Below the pieces are notes generated by a model. The model did not search any database. It saw nothing but the letters and a program-made list of their open reading frames with translations, and was not told where the DNA came from. Source: Chloroflexota bacterium (GTDB lineage: Bacteria; Chloroflexota; Dormibacteria; Dormibacterales; Dormibacteraceae). From it: 64,000 nt of DNA. The position numbers were made by a program, and so were the translations under genes. How positions within the stretch are numbered: the stretch's first letter is position 1; each line of letters begins with the position of its first letter. Positions 24,164 to 32,092 of this stretch are shown here, piece after piece. The stretch covers positions 1 through 64,000 of the forward strand of contig VBIW01000042.1 of NCBI GenBank assembly GCA_005880915.1. The letters are read 5' to 3'.

Positions 24164-25124
24164 AGTCGGGAAGCTTCAGCTTCACGTAGACGGTCCGCGC
24201 CCTAACCCCGTCGGTCTTCAGCCGTTCGGTGACTCGATCCGTGAGGTCGCGCAGCGCGGTCTCGAGCTGGCCCCGGTCGCTGACATCGTTCTCGAAAGTG
24301 GTCTCGGCCGATATCGTCTTGGCCGGCCGGCTGCCGTCAACCGGCGACCGATCGCGGCCCTGGGCGAGTCGCTGGAGGACGGCGCCGTTCGTGCCCAGCG
24401 CCTGGACCAGGCGCTGCGTTTCGTAAGCGGCGAGCGCGCCCACGTTGCGCAACCCCATGGCGTGAAGCCTTTCCTCCGTCTTTGGGCCGAGGCCGGGTAT
24501 GACCCCGATGGCCAGCGGAGCCAGGAAGTCGGCCTCGGTGCCTGGGGGGACCAGGACGAGTCCGTCTGGCTTGCGCGTGCCGCTGGCGACCTTGGCCACC
24601 AGCTTGGAGGTGGCGGCGCCCACCGATGCCGTGAGGCCGACCTCGGTGTGAATTTGAAACTTGATCCTACGCGCGACCTCCTCCGCGTTCGAAGTCCCGT
24701 GCCGGGTTCGCGCGGTCACATCGAGGTACGCCTCGTCCAGCGCGACGCCCTCGACGAGCTCGGGCGACGTGAAGCGGCGGAAGATCTGGTGGACCACACG
24801 GCTCGCCTCGCGGTAACGTGCGCCGTCGGGCGCGACCACCGTCAGCTGCGGGCAGACCTGTAAGGCCTCGTGCAGGGGCATCGCCGACCGCACGCCATAC
24901 GTCCGCGCCTCATAGGACGCCCCCATGATCACCGCCCGCCGCGAACGTCCTGCGACCGCGACCGGTATGCCGCGAAGCTTCGGATCGTCGCGCTGGTGGA
25001 CGGAGGTGTAGAAGGCGTCGAGATCGACGTGGAGGATGGTCCTCGGCCAGTTGTCCGGTCTCGCCATCGTGCTGTGCAGCGGCCAGTCTGCCACAACGCC
25101 TTGTGGCCGACCTCCGCTTGACAT
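23979..25124 (-). CDS. dinB: DNA polymerase IV (Y-family)
   Basis: A 381-residue translesion polymerase. Palm motifs HVDLDAFYTSVHQ and ALDEAYLDVT supply the catalytic acidic residues, YEARTYGVRSAMPL is the finger region, and a helix-hairpin-helix IPGLGPKTEERLHAMG follows. The C-terminus QLTLFD is a beta-clamp binding motif (QL-[ST]-LF type). It extends mismatched or damaged primers with low fidelity. Start may be the upstream codon at 25124 or the MARPDNWP Met about 19 codons in, the more usual N-terminus. The 3' end overlaps the exonuclease gene by 185 bases on the opposite strand. Confidence 0.95.
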   Translation of the reverse strand: MSSGGRPQGVVADWPLHSTMARPDNWPRTILHVDLDAFYTSVHQRDDPKLRGIPVAVAGRSRRAVIMGASYEARTYGVRSAMPLHEALQVCPQLTVVAPDGARYREASRVVHQIFRRFTSPELVEGVALDEAYLDVTARTRHGTSNAEEVARRIKFQIHTEVGLTASVGAATSKLVAKVASGTRKPDGLVLVPPGTEADFLAPLAIGVIPGLGPKTEERLHAMGLRNVGALAAYETQRLVQALGTNGAVLQRLAQGRDRSPVDGSRPAKTISAETTFENDVSDRGQLETALRDLTDRVTERLKTDGVRARTVYVKLKLPDFRLVSRQVSRTSPTDDVETIFRAARSALEKSHVESRAVRLIGVGLSGLEHPEPDLQLTLFD

Positions 25125-25140
25125 CTAAAATCCAGGAGGA

Positions 25141-25887
25141 ATGAGGGGAGTCATCCTGGCCGGCGGCACTGGGAGCCGCCTGCACCCCTTGACGCGCATC
25201 ACCAACAAGCACCTGCTCCCGATCTACGACCGCCCGATGATCAACTACGCGATCGAGTCTCTGGTCGGCGCCGGCGTGGTGGAGATCATGCTCGTCACGG
25301 GCGGCACCCACGCGGGGGAGTTCCTTCGCCTGCTCGGCAATGGGCACGAATTTGGCATCGAACGCCTTTTCTACGCCTACCAGGACAAGCCGGGTGGGAT
25401 CGCTGAAGCCCTTGGCCTGGCTGAGAAGTTCGTCGCGGGTGACCGGTGTGTCGTGCTGCTGGGGGACAACATCTTCGAGCGGTCGATCCGCCCTTGTGTC
25501 GACGCTTTTGAGAAGCAGGCGCGCGGCGCTCGAGTCGTTCTTTCCCAGGAATCCAATCGCGAGCATCTGCGCAACCTGGGAGTCGCGCAGTTCGACAGCA
25601 ATCGCCGGATCGAGAGGATCATCGAGAAGTCCGAAAAGCCACCTAGCGACTTCGCCGTCACCGGCGTTTACTTTTATGACTCGACGGTCTGGGAGGTTCT
25701 GCCCGCCCTCAAGCCCTCCGGACGGGGAGAGCTCGAGATCACCGACGTGAACAACTGGTTCCTGGAAAACGGATTGATGGAGTACGACGTGCTCGAAGGC
25801 TTCTGGGGCGATGCGGGGGAGTCGATCCCTGCGTACTATGCGGTCCTTGATTTCGTCCGGGCACACGGAGTGAACAAGCCAACATGA
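25141..25887 (+). CDS. rmlA: Glucose-1-phosphate thymidylyltransferase (RmlA-like)
   Basis: A 248-residue nucleotidyltransferase. MRGVILAGGTGSRLHPLTR is the nucleotide-binding start, with NKHLLPIYDRPMINY, QDKPGGIAEALGLAE and LLGDNIFE as further RmlA motifs. It joins dTTP and glucose 1-phosphate to dTDP-glucose. At 248 residues it is the short form without the C-terminal extra domain of classical RmlA (about 290), a variant common in actinobacteria and archaea. AGGAGGA directly before ATG is a strong SD, with TAAAAT just upstream. It overlaps the epimerase-like gene by four bases. Specificity for glucose is by family resemblance. Confidence 0.88.
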   Translation: MRGVILAGGTGSRLHPLTRITNKHLLPIYDRPMINYAIESLVGAGVVEIMLVTGGTHAGEFLRLLGNGHEFGIERLFYAYQDKPGGIAEALGLAEKFVAGDRCVVLLGDNIFERSIRPCVDAFEKQARGARVVLSQESNREHLRNLGVAQFDSNRRIERIIEKSEKPPSDFAVTGVYFYDSTVWEVLPALKPSGRGELEITDVNNWFLENGLMEYDVLEGFWGDAGESIPAYYAVLDFVRAHGVNKPT

Positions 25888-26333
25888 CAATCGAGGGCGT
25901 GGTCTTGAAAGAGCTGACCACTCATTCCGACGAGCGCGGCTTTTTCCGCGAGGTGATTCGAGAGACCGACGAGTTCTTCGATCATTTCGGCCAGTGGAGC
26001 CACTCCTTGATGTATCCGGGCACGGCGAAGGCGTGGCATATCCACCAGCGTCAGACCGACTGGTGGTACGTCATGGGCGCACTCAAAGTGGCCCTGTATG
26101 ACACGCGCGAAAGCTCGCCGACCAAAGGGCAGCTCATGGAGTTCCTGATGGGCGACCGGCAGTCGGTGTGCCTGAAGATTCCGCCCGGCGTGGCGCACGG
26201 CTGTCGCGCTCTCGAGCTCAGTCACATCCTCTACATCACCTCTCACGTTTACGCGCCCGAGGATGAAGGCCGGATACCCCATGACGACCCGACGATCGGC
26301 TACGACTGGACGGCGGGACCAACTATCAAGTGA
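25884..26333 (+). CDS. dTDP-sugar 3,5-epimerase-like cupin (RmlC family)
   Basis: A 149-residue cupin. SDERGFFREV matches the RmlC N-terminus, and AWHIHQRQTDWWYVMGA and IPPGVAHGCRALE hold the His residues of the cupin site. RmlC epimerises C3 and C5 of dTDP-4-keto-6-deoxyglucose. This protein is about 35 residues shorter than classical RmlC and the usual LRGLHYQ has become AWHIHQR, so it may be a 3-epimerase, a ketoisomerase or a related sugar cupin. Starts and stops overlap both neighbours by four bases (rmlA and rmlB), so it certainly belongs to the dTDP-sugar pathway. Confidence 0.78.
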   Translation: MTIEGVVLKELTTHSDERGFFREVIRETDEFFDHFGQWSHSLMYPGTAKAWHIHQRQTDWWYVMGALKVALYDTRESSPTKGQLMEFLMGDRQSVCLKIPPGVAHGCRALELSHILYITSHVYAPEDEGRIPHDDPTIGYDWTAGPTIK

Positions 26334-27349
26334 CGCGCTCGCTGGGGCGGCTGTTGGTTGCAGGGGCCGCAGGTTTCATCGGTTCGAACTTCGTTCGCCA
26401 CGTCCGCCGGACGCGCCCTGACGTTGCCATCACGGTGCTCGACAAGCTGACCTACGCGGGCAACCTGGCCAACCTCGCCGAGTTTGAAGGCCAGCCGGGC
26501 TACCGCTTTGTGCACGGGGACATCTGCGACGCCGATCTCGTCAACACGCTGGCCGGTCAGTCGGATGCAATCGTCAACTTCGCCGCCGAGACGCATGTCG
26601 ACCGTTCCCTGATGGACCCCTTCGCTTTCATAGAGACGGACGTTCGTGGCACCGCGGTGCTGTGCGAGGCGGCGCGCAGATATGGACACGAGGTCTTTCT
26701 GCTCGTCAGCACCGACGAGGTCTACGGGGACGTGAGCGAAGGTCGCTCTCGAGAAGAAGATCCACTCCGTCCCCGCAGTCCCTACTCCGCGAGCAAGGCC
26801 GGGGGCGAGCACATCGCACGCGCTTACGCAGAGAGCTTCGGGCTGCCGCTGTTGGTGACGCGAGGCTCGAACAACTACGGCCCATACCAATATCCCGAGA
26901 AGCTGATCCCAGTCTTGATCACCAACGCGATCGATGACATGCGGCTGCCGCTGTACAACGACGGCTCGGCGGTCAGGGACTACGTTTACGTCGAGGACCA
27001 CTGCCGGGCCATCGACCACGTGCTGCACGAAGCGCCGGTGGGCGGCGTGTACAACGTCGGGACGGGAATGGAGACCAATGGCCTGCACGTCGCAGAAGCG
27101 GTGCTCGACATCATCGGCAAGCCTCGAAGCCTGATCGAGTTCGTCGCCGACCGGCCGGGGCACGACTACCGCTACGCGGTGGACATCGGGCGCATCACCG
27201 CGCTGGGCTGGGAAGCGCAGGTCGCCTTCGCTGAGGGTCTCGAGCGCACGGTCCGCTGGTACCGGGAGCACGAGGAGTGGTGGCGCCCGCTCAAGTCCGG
27301 CGAGTACTGGGAGTACTACAAGCGCAACTACCGGCCCCTCGTCATCTAG
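26330..27349 (+). CDS. rmlB: dTDP-glucose 4,6-dehydratase
   Basis: A 339-residue extended SDR. GAAGFIGSNFVRHVRR binds NAD, NFAAETHVDRSL is the family loop, STDEVYGDV and PYSASKAGGEH give the Tyr-xxx-Lys catalytic pair with Asp/Glu of the dehydratase, and RGSNNYGPYQYPEKLIP is specific for RmlB. It forms dTDP-4-keto-6-deoxyglucose. GTG start overlaps the upstream stop (26330-26333). The stop overlaps the convergent gene by eight bases. No rmlD is in the window, so the final sugar need not be rhamnose. Confidence 0.94.
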   Translation: MTRSLGRLLVAGAAGFIGSNFVRHVRRTRPDVAITVLDKLTYAGNLANLAEFEGQPGYRFVHGDICDADLVNTLAGQSDAIVNFAAETHVDRSLMDPFAFIETDVRGTAVLCEAARRYGHEVFLLVSTDEVYGDVSEGRSREEDPLRPRSPYSASKAGGEHIARAYAESFGLPLLVTRGSNNYGPYQYPEKLIPVLITNAIDDMRLPLYNDGSAVRDYVYVEDHCRAIDHVLHEAPVGGVYNVGTGMETNGLHVAEAVLDIIGKPRSLIEFVADRPGHDYRYAVDIGRITALGWEAQVAFAEGLERTVRWYREHEEWWRPLKSGEYWEYYKRNYRPLVI

Positions 27350-28076
27350 GCCGTCTGGCTCGCCGCACCACAAGCGCGGCCGAGACGACGATAGAACCGG
27401 CAAGGACCGCGAGAAGCGCCACGTTGTAGCCGTGTGAGAGGGTCGTGTCGCCCTCCGGCCACTGCGATGGCGGAATGCTGTAGGGCGGCGCGGCGTCGTA
27501 CTGGCGCCTCGCCTGGCCCGACGCGGAGTCGGCGAGGTCGTCAGCCGGTGAGTCCACCCCGACCAGGAAGAAGTCGTTGCCCTTGACGAACGAGATCACG
27601 TCCGCGTAGTCGGGTCCGGTGGCGTCGGCGAGATGCCAGCCGTAGTAAGGATCGATACCGCTCATCGATATGGCGCGTACGTAATGGGAGCTGGCTTTAT
27701 CGCTAGCAGCTGATTCGGTCAGCCAACGTCGTGCTCCCTCGCCGCCTGCGAACGCAACGACGAGCTCGAGGAGGAGGTGGTTGGACGGCTTCTGGATCCA
27801 GCTGTGCGCGTAACCGGACACGAAACCGTCGCGCCTCAAGCTCGCGTCGGCCGCAGACGTATCGGCGGGGGAGAGAAAGCCGACGTATTCCTGGAGGTCG
27901 AAGGCGCCATGAATCGGAATTGCCGTCGTGGTGTCATCGGCATAGCCAGTCGCGGCCGGACTTGCGATCACGGTGTTGAGCGATGGCGAGGGGCTTGGCG
28001 ATGCGGCGGACGCAACCGGTCCGGCGACCATCGTGAGCAGAAAAACTGCGGTTAAGGCGCGACCGGCGCGCGTCAC
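27342..28076 (-). CDS. Secreted, C-terminally anchored protein of unknown function (paralog A)
   Basis: A 244-residue protein: signal peptide (RALTAVFLLTMVAGPVASA), a Pro/Ser-rich PSPSPSLN stretch, an extracytoplasmic domain of about 150 residues, then one C-terminal helix (VALLAVLAGSIVVSAALVV) ending in basic VRRARRPR. Segments SGIDPYYGWHLADATG and FVKGNDFFLVGVDSP are shared with the upstream neighbour, so the two are tandem paralogs about 250 residues long in common. The start is six bases after the neighbour's stop, and both follow a GT2 gene, suggesting a role in surface glycan or wall assembly. No known domain recognised. Confidence 0.8.
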   Translation of the reverse strand: MTRAGRALTAVFLLTMVAGPVASAASPSPSPSLNTVIASPAATGYADDTTTAIPIHGAFDLQEYVGFLSPADTSAADASLRRDGFVSGYAHSWIQKPSNHLLLELVVAFAGGEGARRWLTESAASDKASSHYVRAISMSGIDPYYGWHLADATGPDYADVISFVKGNDFFLVGVDSPADDLADSASGQARRQYDAAPPYSIPPSQWPEGDTTLSHGYNVALLAVLAGSIVVSAALVVRRARRPR

Positions 28077-28082
28077 GCTATT

Positions 28083-29132
28083 TCAGCTGCTGGGCGGTTG
28101 AGGCCACTCCGCGGACGGCTTCGTCTCCGGTGGCTGCCCCGCCTGGGGCACCGGACGCCACGTCCGGCCATCCCACCACAGCGTCCCGTCGCTCGAGCGC
28201 TGCGCCGTCGGTGGCGCTTCCTGGGCAGCGTCCTTCCAGCCCTGTCCGTCCCACCAGTAGTTGCCGTCCGGCGACATCTGGATGTTGCTGCCAGGCATTC
28301 CGGCCGCGCCCGCCGCCCAGGATCCAGCGCCCCCACTCATGTCGGGCGTCGCGGCTACAGCACCGGCCATCATGGGGGCAGGTCCGCGGCGCCTCAAAGC
28401 CAGGAAGGCTACGAGCGCGACGACGACGACAATGAACGCGATCGCGATGCCGAGAGCTGCCACCGGGAAGCTCGAGGCCGTGTTGCTGACGGCGTTTTCT
28501 GGCCATTGCGAGGATGGAATCGTGCTTGCGGGCGCGGCTTCGTACTGTGTTTTGGCCTGCTGAGCGGCCAGCGTCAGGACGTCGTCCTTGGCCGAGGCGA
28601 GGATGACAAAAAAGATGTCGTTGCCCTTGGCGAAGACGAACAGGTCGCCCACCGTGTTGCTCGATGACTCGGCGAAGTGCGCGCCGTAGTAAGGGTCGAT
28701 GCCGCTGACAGTGTCGGCGTGTTTATAGCTCGGGTCGGCCTTGTCCGAAGCTTCCAGCGCGGTGAGCGCCTTCTTTGCGCCTGCTCCACCTTTGAAAGCC
28801 ATCACCGCCTCGACCATCGCATGGCCGGCGCTGGATGAAGCCCACGTCTTGCCATAGCCGTCCAGGAAGCCGTCCCTGTTGAGCGTGGCCTCCGTCTCGG
28901 CCGCGCTTGTGCCGCTGGTCCCGTTCGAGGTCGCCCAGTCGTGTGAAGTGAACTTGCCGTGCAGCTGCCCGGTTGTCAGTTCAGCGAAGTCCGAGCCCGG
29001 CGGCTTGGCGAGGACGCTGTCCAACGCCGGGGAAGGGCTCGGTGTGGCGGCTGCCGCGTTCAGCGGCCACAGCATCAGTGCCGCGAACGCAGCGATCGTA
29101 AGCGTGTAAATCCGGAGTTGCACGCGGCCCAT
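28083..29132 (-). CDS. Secreted, membrane-anchored protein with WWDG repeats (paralog B)
   Basis: A 349-residue protein from ATG 29132, one base after the GT2 stop. It has a signal peptide (TIAAFAALMLWPLNAAA), ATPSPSPAL linker, an outer domain with SGIDPYYGAHFAESSS and FAKGNDIFFVILAS shared with paralog A, then a helix (VAALGIAIAFIVVVVALVAF) and a cytoplasmic tail. The tail holds two copies of a short motif, SPDGNYWWDGQGW and SSDGTLWWDGRTW, resembling DUF2510-type repeats common in actinobacterial membrane proteins. Paralog A lacks this tail. The operon with sugar-nucleotide and glycosyltransferase genes suggests an envelope role; no activity can be assigned. Confidence 0.8.
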   Translation of the reverse strand: MGRVQLRIYTLTIAAFAALMLWPLNAAAATPSPSPALDSVLAKPPGSDFAELTTGQLHGKFTSHDWATSNGTSGTSAAETEATLNRDGFLDGYGKTWASSSAGHAMVEAVMAFKGGAGAKKALTALEASDKADPSYKHADTVSGIDPYYGAHFAESSSNTVGDLFVFAKGNDIFFVILASAKDDVLTLAAQQAKTQYEAAPASTIPSSQWPENAVSNTASSFPVAALGIAIAFIVVVVALVAFLALRRRGPAPMMAGAVAATPDMSGGAGSWAAGAAGMPGSNIQMSPDGNYWWDGQGWKDAAQEAPPTAQRSSDGTLWWDGRTWRPVPQAGQPPETKPSAEWPQPPSS

Positions 29133-29133
29133 C

Positions 29134-29892
29134 TTATCGGTTGGCACCGAATCTTCCCCCCATCCCACGCCAGTACCAATGCAGATAACGCGGGAGCCAC
29201 TCCAAGAGCTTGAACCGGCTCTGGCCTTCGGTGCGGTCGCGCCAGGTGGTGGGCACCTCGGCCACCCGCAAGCCAAGGCGGTACGCCTTCACGGTCAGCT
29301 CGAGGCCTAGCTCGAAGCCACCCCGCGACTCGATGGTGACCTGGTTCAGAAGGCGCTTCGAGTAGAGGCGGAAGTTGCTCGTCGCGTCGTGGATGGGCAG
29401 GCCGCCGAGCCAGTGGAGCGACAGCCCGGCCGTTCGCGACATCGTTCGTTTGAGCAGCGGGCCGCCGACCTGATGGCCACCACGCATGTAGCGCGACCCG
29501 GCGACGACGTCGGCGCCGGCTCGAGCGAGCTCGACCATTGGATCGATGTCGTCCGGGTCGTCAGAGCCATCACCCATTGTGATCAACACGTATGGGGCGC
29601 GCGCAGCGCGCAAGCCCGACTTCATTGCGTTGAGCGCGCCGCGGCCGAGTGTGTTCTTGTGGAGGCGCAGCTCTGGCAGCTCCGCCTGCAGACGCCTGAC
29701 CACCGGCACCGTCGTGTCTTCGTCGAAGTCATGGACCACGAGGACTTCGAGAGGCCTGACCTTGCAGCGCTCGACGACGCCGCGGAGGGTCGGCACCACG
29801 TTCTCGCCCTCGTTGTACACGGGGATCACCACGCTGAGCGAGGGAGTCTCGTCCGTCAAATCCTTCCGGCTTCGATCTCTTCGCGAATCCAT
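29134..29892 (-). CDS. GT2 glycosyltransferase, DPM1/polyprenyl-phosphate mannosyltransferase-like
   Basis: A 252-residue soluble GT-A enzyme. SVVIPVYNEGENVVPTL opens the nucleotide-binding fold, VLVVHDFDEDTT is the first acidic motif, ITMGDGSDDPDDI the second, and RGGFELGLELTVKA the acceptor region of polyprenyl-phosphate sugar synthases. The first motif has HDFDED where VDDGSxD is usual, a recognised subfamily variant. ATG 29892 has GAGGTG five bases upstream but overlaps the epimerase gene by 37 bases; a TTG inside the epimerase stop is another candidate. It probably charges a polyprenyl phosphate for membrane glycosylation. Confidence 0.85.
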   Translation of the reverse strand: MDSRRDRSRKDLTDETPSLSVVIPVYNEGENVVPTLRGVVERCKVRPLEVLVVHDFDEDTTVPVVRRLQAELPELRLHKNTLGRGALNAMKSGLRAARAPYVLITMGDGSDDPDDIDPMVELARAGADVVAGSRYMRGGHQVGGPLLKRTMSRTAGLSLHWLGGLPIHDATSNFRLYSKRLLNQVTIESRGGFELGLELTVKAYRLGLRVAEVPTTWRDRTEGQSRFKLLEWLPRYLHWYWRGMGGRFGANR

Positions 29893-30878
29893 GGGATCAC
29901 CTCGTCCAGCACATCCTCGAGGGAGGTCGTGGCCTCGAAGCCCAGCACCTCGCGGGCCTTGCCCACGTCCGGCACCCGCATCTGAACGTCGTGCTCGTAC
30001 GGGGGGTCGGAGACAAGTCGAAGCGGTTTGTCCGGGCCGTGGACTTTGCGCCAGATGACCTCCGCCAGCTCGCGGACGGTGGTCTTGCGAGCTGTCGAGA
30101 GGTTGAAGTCCTCATTGAGCGCGCGCTCTGACTCCATCGCCAGGCGGATGCCTCTCGCCAGGTCGCCCCCGTAGGTGTAGTGCCGCACCTGGCTGCCGTC
30201 ACCGAGGATGTGGAGTGGGTCCTGGCCCTTGAGCACCTTCTGAACGAGGTCTGGCACGACGTGGCTCATGGCGAGCTTCACGTTTCCGCTCATCACGTCA
30301 TGGTCGCGCAAGGCGCGTCGTTCTCCAATGCCGACGCAGTTGAACGGTCGAACGATCGTGTAGGGCAGGCCGTACTGCTCATGCGCGCCGCGCGCGAAGT
30401 ATTCCGTGGCGAGCTTTTGAAAGCCGTAGGTGGATCGTGGCGGTGGACTCGAAGCCTGGGCTCCTTCGGGTGTCGGAAAGATCGACGCCGACTCGAACAC
30501 CATGCTGCTCGAGAGAACGGTGATCTTTTGCAGACGCCCGAGCCGAAACGAATTGATCGCGGCGTCGAAAGTGGCCGCGCAGATTCGCTCGTTCTCGGCG
30601 AGCAGGTCATACGCGAACTCGTGGAAATAGGAGATGCCACCAATCATCGCCGCGCCGGCGACGACGTGGTCGCATTCGACCGCGAGCTCGGTCAGGAGCT
30701 CCGCGTCTTTGGCGTCGCCTTCGACCAGGCGGTAGCGCGAGTCGTTGTCAAACGTGCGCCGCACCGGGCCGTACTTGCTGAAGTTGTCGACGCCGACAAC
30801 CTCGTGGCCGGCATGGATCAGCTCGGCGACGAGGTACCCGCAGATGAAGCCGGCAGCGCCGGTGACTAAAACTTTCAG
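29856..30878 (-). CDS. NAD-dependent sugar epimerase/dehydratase (SDR), probable CTG start
   Basis: The frame carries a complete extended SDR: the Rossmann motif GAAGFICGYL near the N-terminus, AGAAMIGGISYFHE, SSSMVFES, YGFQKLATEYF (catalytic Tyr-xxx-Lys) and RPFNCVGIGE. The Rossmann motif lies upstream of the first usual start codon (GTG 30764), so a start there would give a protein without a cofactor site. The only position in frame that restores it and matches gene spacing is CTG 30876-30878, overlapping the upstream stop as CTGA; length is then 340 residues, normal for the family. Function: NAD(P)-dependent epimerisation or dehydration of a nucleotide sugar; the substrate is unknown but the preceding gene makes an oxidised sugar nucleotide. 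Confidence 0.8.
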   Translation of the reverse strand: MKVLVTGAAGFICGYLVAELIHAGHEVVGVDNFSKYGPVRRTFDNDSRYRLVEGDAKDAELLTELAVECDHVVAGAAMIGGISYFHEFAYDLLAENERICAATFDAAINSFRLGRLQKITVLSSSMVFESASIFPTPEGAQASSPPPRSTYGFQKLATEYFARGAHEQYGLPYTIVRPFNCVGIGERRALRDHDVMSGNVKLAMSHVVPDLVQKVLKGQDPLHILGDGSQVRHYTYGGDLARGIRLAMESERALNEDFNLSTARKTTVRELAEVIWRKVHGPDKPLRLVSDPPYEHDVQMRVPDVGKAREVLGFEATTSLEDVLDEVIPWIREEIEAGRI

Positions 30879-32065
30879 AGTCTGATTGGGCCCGTGACGC
30901 CCCAGATGTCGACCACCTCGCGGCCGTCCAGCTCGAGCCCCCGGTAGGCGCGGTGGGGGGCCCCGACGACCAGCACGTCAGAGTCCCGCAGCACCTTGTC
31001 GAGCGGCTCGAAGGTCGGGTCGGGAACGTACGGGTCGGTGCAGATGACCTTCGCGCCCTTGAACTGGGCCAGCTTGCGCAGCTTGTAGCTGAGCGAGGCG
31101 CGGGCGTCGTCCGACTCGCCTTTGAACGCCATGCCGAGGATGCCCACAGTTCGACCCAGCAGCGGACTGCGCGAGTTGAGGGTGTCCACGATGTATCCGG
31201 GTAACCCTTCGTTGACCTGCATCGCCGCCTGGCCCATGGGGAAATGGTCGGGCGTGAAGGCCGAGAGCTGCATGGTGTCCTTCAGCAGGCACGGCCCCGC
31301 GGCAAAACCCGGGCCGGGAAGATCGGCGGCGCGGGGATAGTCCTGCCGGATTGCGTTGAGCACCCGGTTGTAGTCGAGGCCCGAGCGGCTGACGATCTGG
31401 AAGAACTGGTTGGCGATCGCGAACTTCATGTACCGCCATGTGTTGGTCAGGAGCTTGGCGAGCTCCGCCTCCAGCGGAGTCGTCTGGATGACAGAGCCGA
31501 CACCCAGCCGCTCGAACAGCTCCCGGGCCCGGACGAATGCGACGTCTGAGGTGACACCGACCAGCTGCGGCAGTGTCCTCAGCTCTTCGAGCGCATGGCC
31601 CTCTGCGATACGTTCCGGGCAGAACGCGACGTCGGCCTCGACGCCCGCCTCCCGAAGGCGCCGTTCGACCGCCTCGCTGGTGCCAGGGAAGACGGTCGAG
31701 CGCAGGACGACCAGGGAACCAGGCTGCAGGTGCGGTGTCAGCTCGTCGACGACGTTGTCGAAGATTCGAACCGATGGGTTCATGAACTCGTCGATCGGCG
31801 TGCCGATGACGAGGATCACCGTCCTTGTGCGCTTCAGCATCGCGGGGTCAGGCGAGAGCTCGAGGCGGCCGGTCGGCAGCAGTTTGGCCAGCAGCTCCTC
31901 GGCGCCGGTTTCCTTGAAAGGCACCTTGCCTCCCTTGACCTGATCGATCTTCGCTCGATCGATGTCGTTGATCCCGACGCGGTAGCCGCAGTCCGCCAGC
32001 GACAGGGCAAGCGGGAGGCCGACGTGGCCGCACCCGCCGACGATTACGAGGTCCAGGTCATTCAT
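30875..32065 (-). CDS. UDP-sugar dehydrogenase (UDP-glucose/UDP-ManNAc dehydrogenase family)
   Basis: A 396-residue member of the UDP-glucose/GDP-mannose dehydrogenase family. VIVGGCGHVGLPLALSLAD binds NAD; STVFPGTSE is the middle motif; GPCLLKDTMQ carries the catalytic Cys; GMAFKGESDDARASLS is the C-terminal family motif. The CLLKD form (in place of CFPKD) and its overall divergence from the Ugd at 33212 suggest another substrate, for example UDP-ManNAc or UDP-GlcNAc. The start ATG 32065 has CATAAT nine bases upstream. It heads a minus-strand operon of five genes (dehydrogenase, epimerase, GT2 and two secreted paralogs). Confidence 0.87.
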   Translation of the reverse strand: MNDLDLVIVGGCGHVGLPLALSLADCGYRVGINDIDRAKIDQVKGGKVPFKETGAEELLAKLLPTGRLELSPDPAMLKRTRTVILVIGTPIDEFMNPSVRIFDNVVDELTPHLQPGSLVVLRSTVFPGTSEAVERRLREAGVEADVAFCPERIAEGHALEELRTLPQLVGVTSDVAFVRARELFERLGVGSVIQTTPLEAELAKLLTNTWRYMKFAIANQFFQIVSRSGLDYNRVLNAIRQDYPRAADLPGPGFAAGPCLLKDTMQLSAFTPDHFPMGQAAMQVNEGLPGYIVDTLNSRSPLLGRTVGILGMAFKGESDDARASLSYKLRKLAQFKGAKVICTDPYVPDPTFEPLDKVLRDSDVLVVGAPHRAYRGLELDGREVVDIWGVTGPIRL

Positions 32066-32092
32066 GGCCGCCAAATTATGATTCCTGTGCTC
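32066..32092. promoter_or_regulatory. Shared divergent promoter with overlapping -10 boxes
   Basis: The 27 bases between two divergent start codons contain TATGAT (plus, 32077-32082; 10 bases before ATG 32093) and CATAAT (minus, 32075-32080; 9 bases before ATG 32065). Both -10 boxes use the same base pairs, so the two transcription starts should exclude each other. The -35 regions would fall inside the opposite gene. Confidence 0.5.

Noticed and set aside
25119-25132. TTGACA and TAAAAT as a -35/-10 pair before rmlA
   Set aside because: They are only two bases apart, so they cannot be the two boxes of one promoter.
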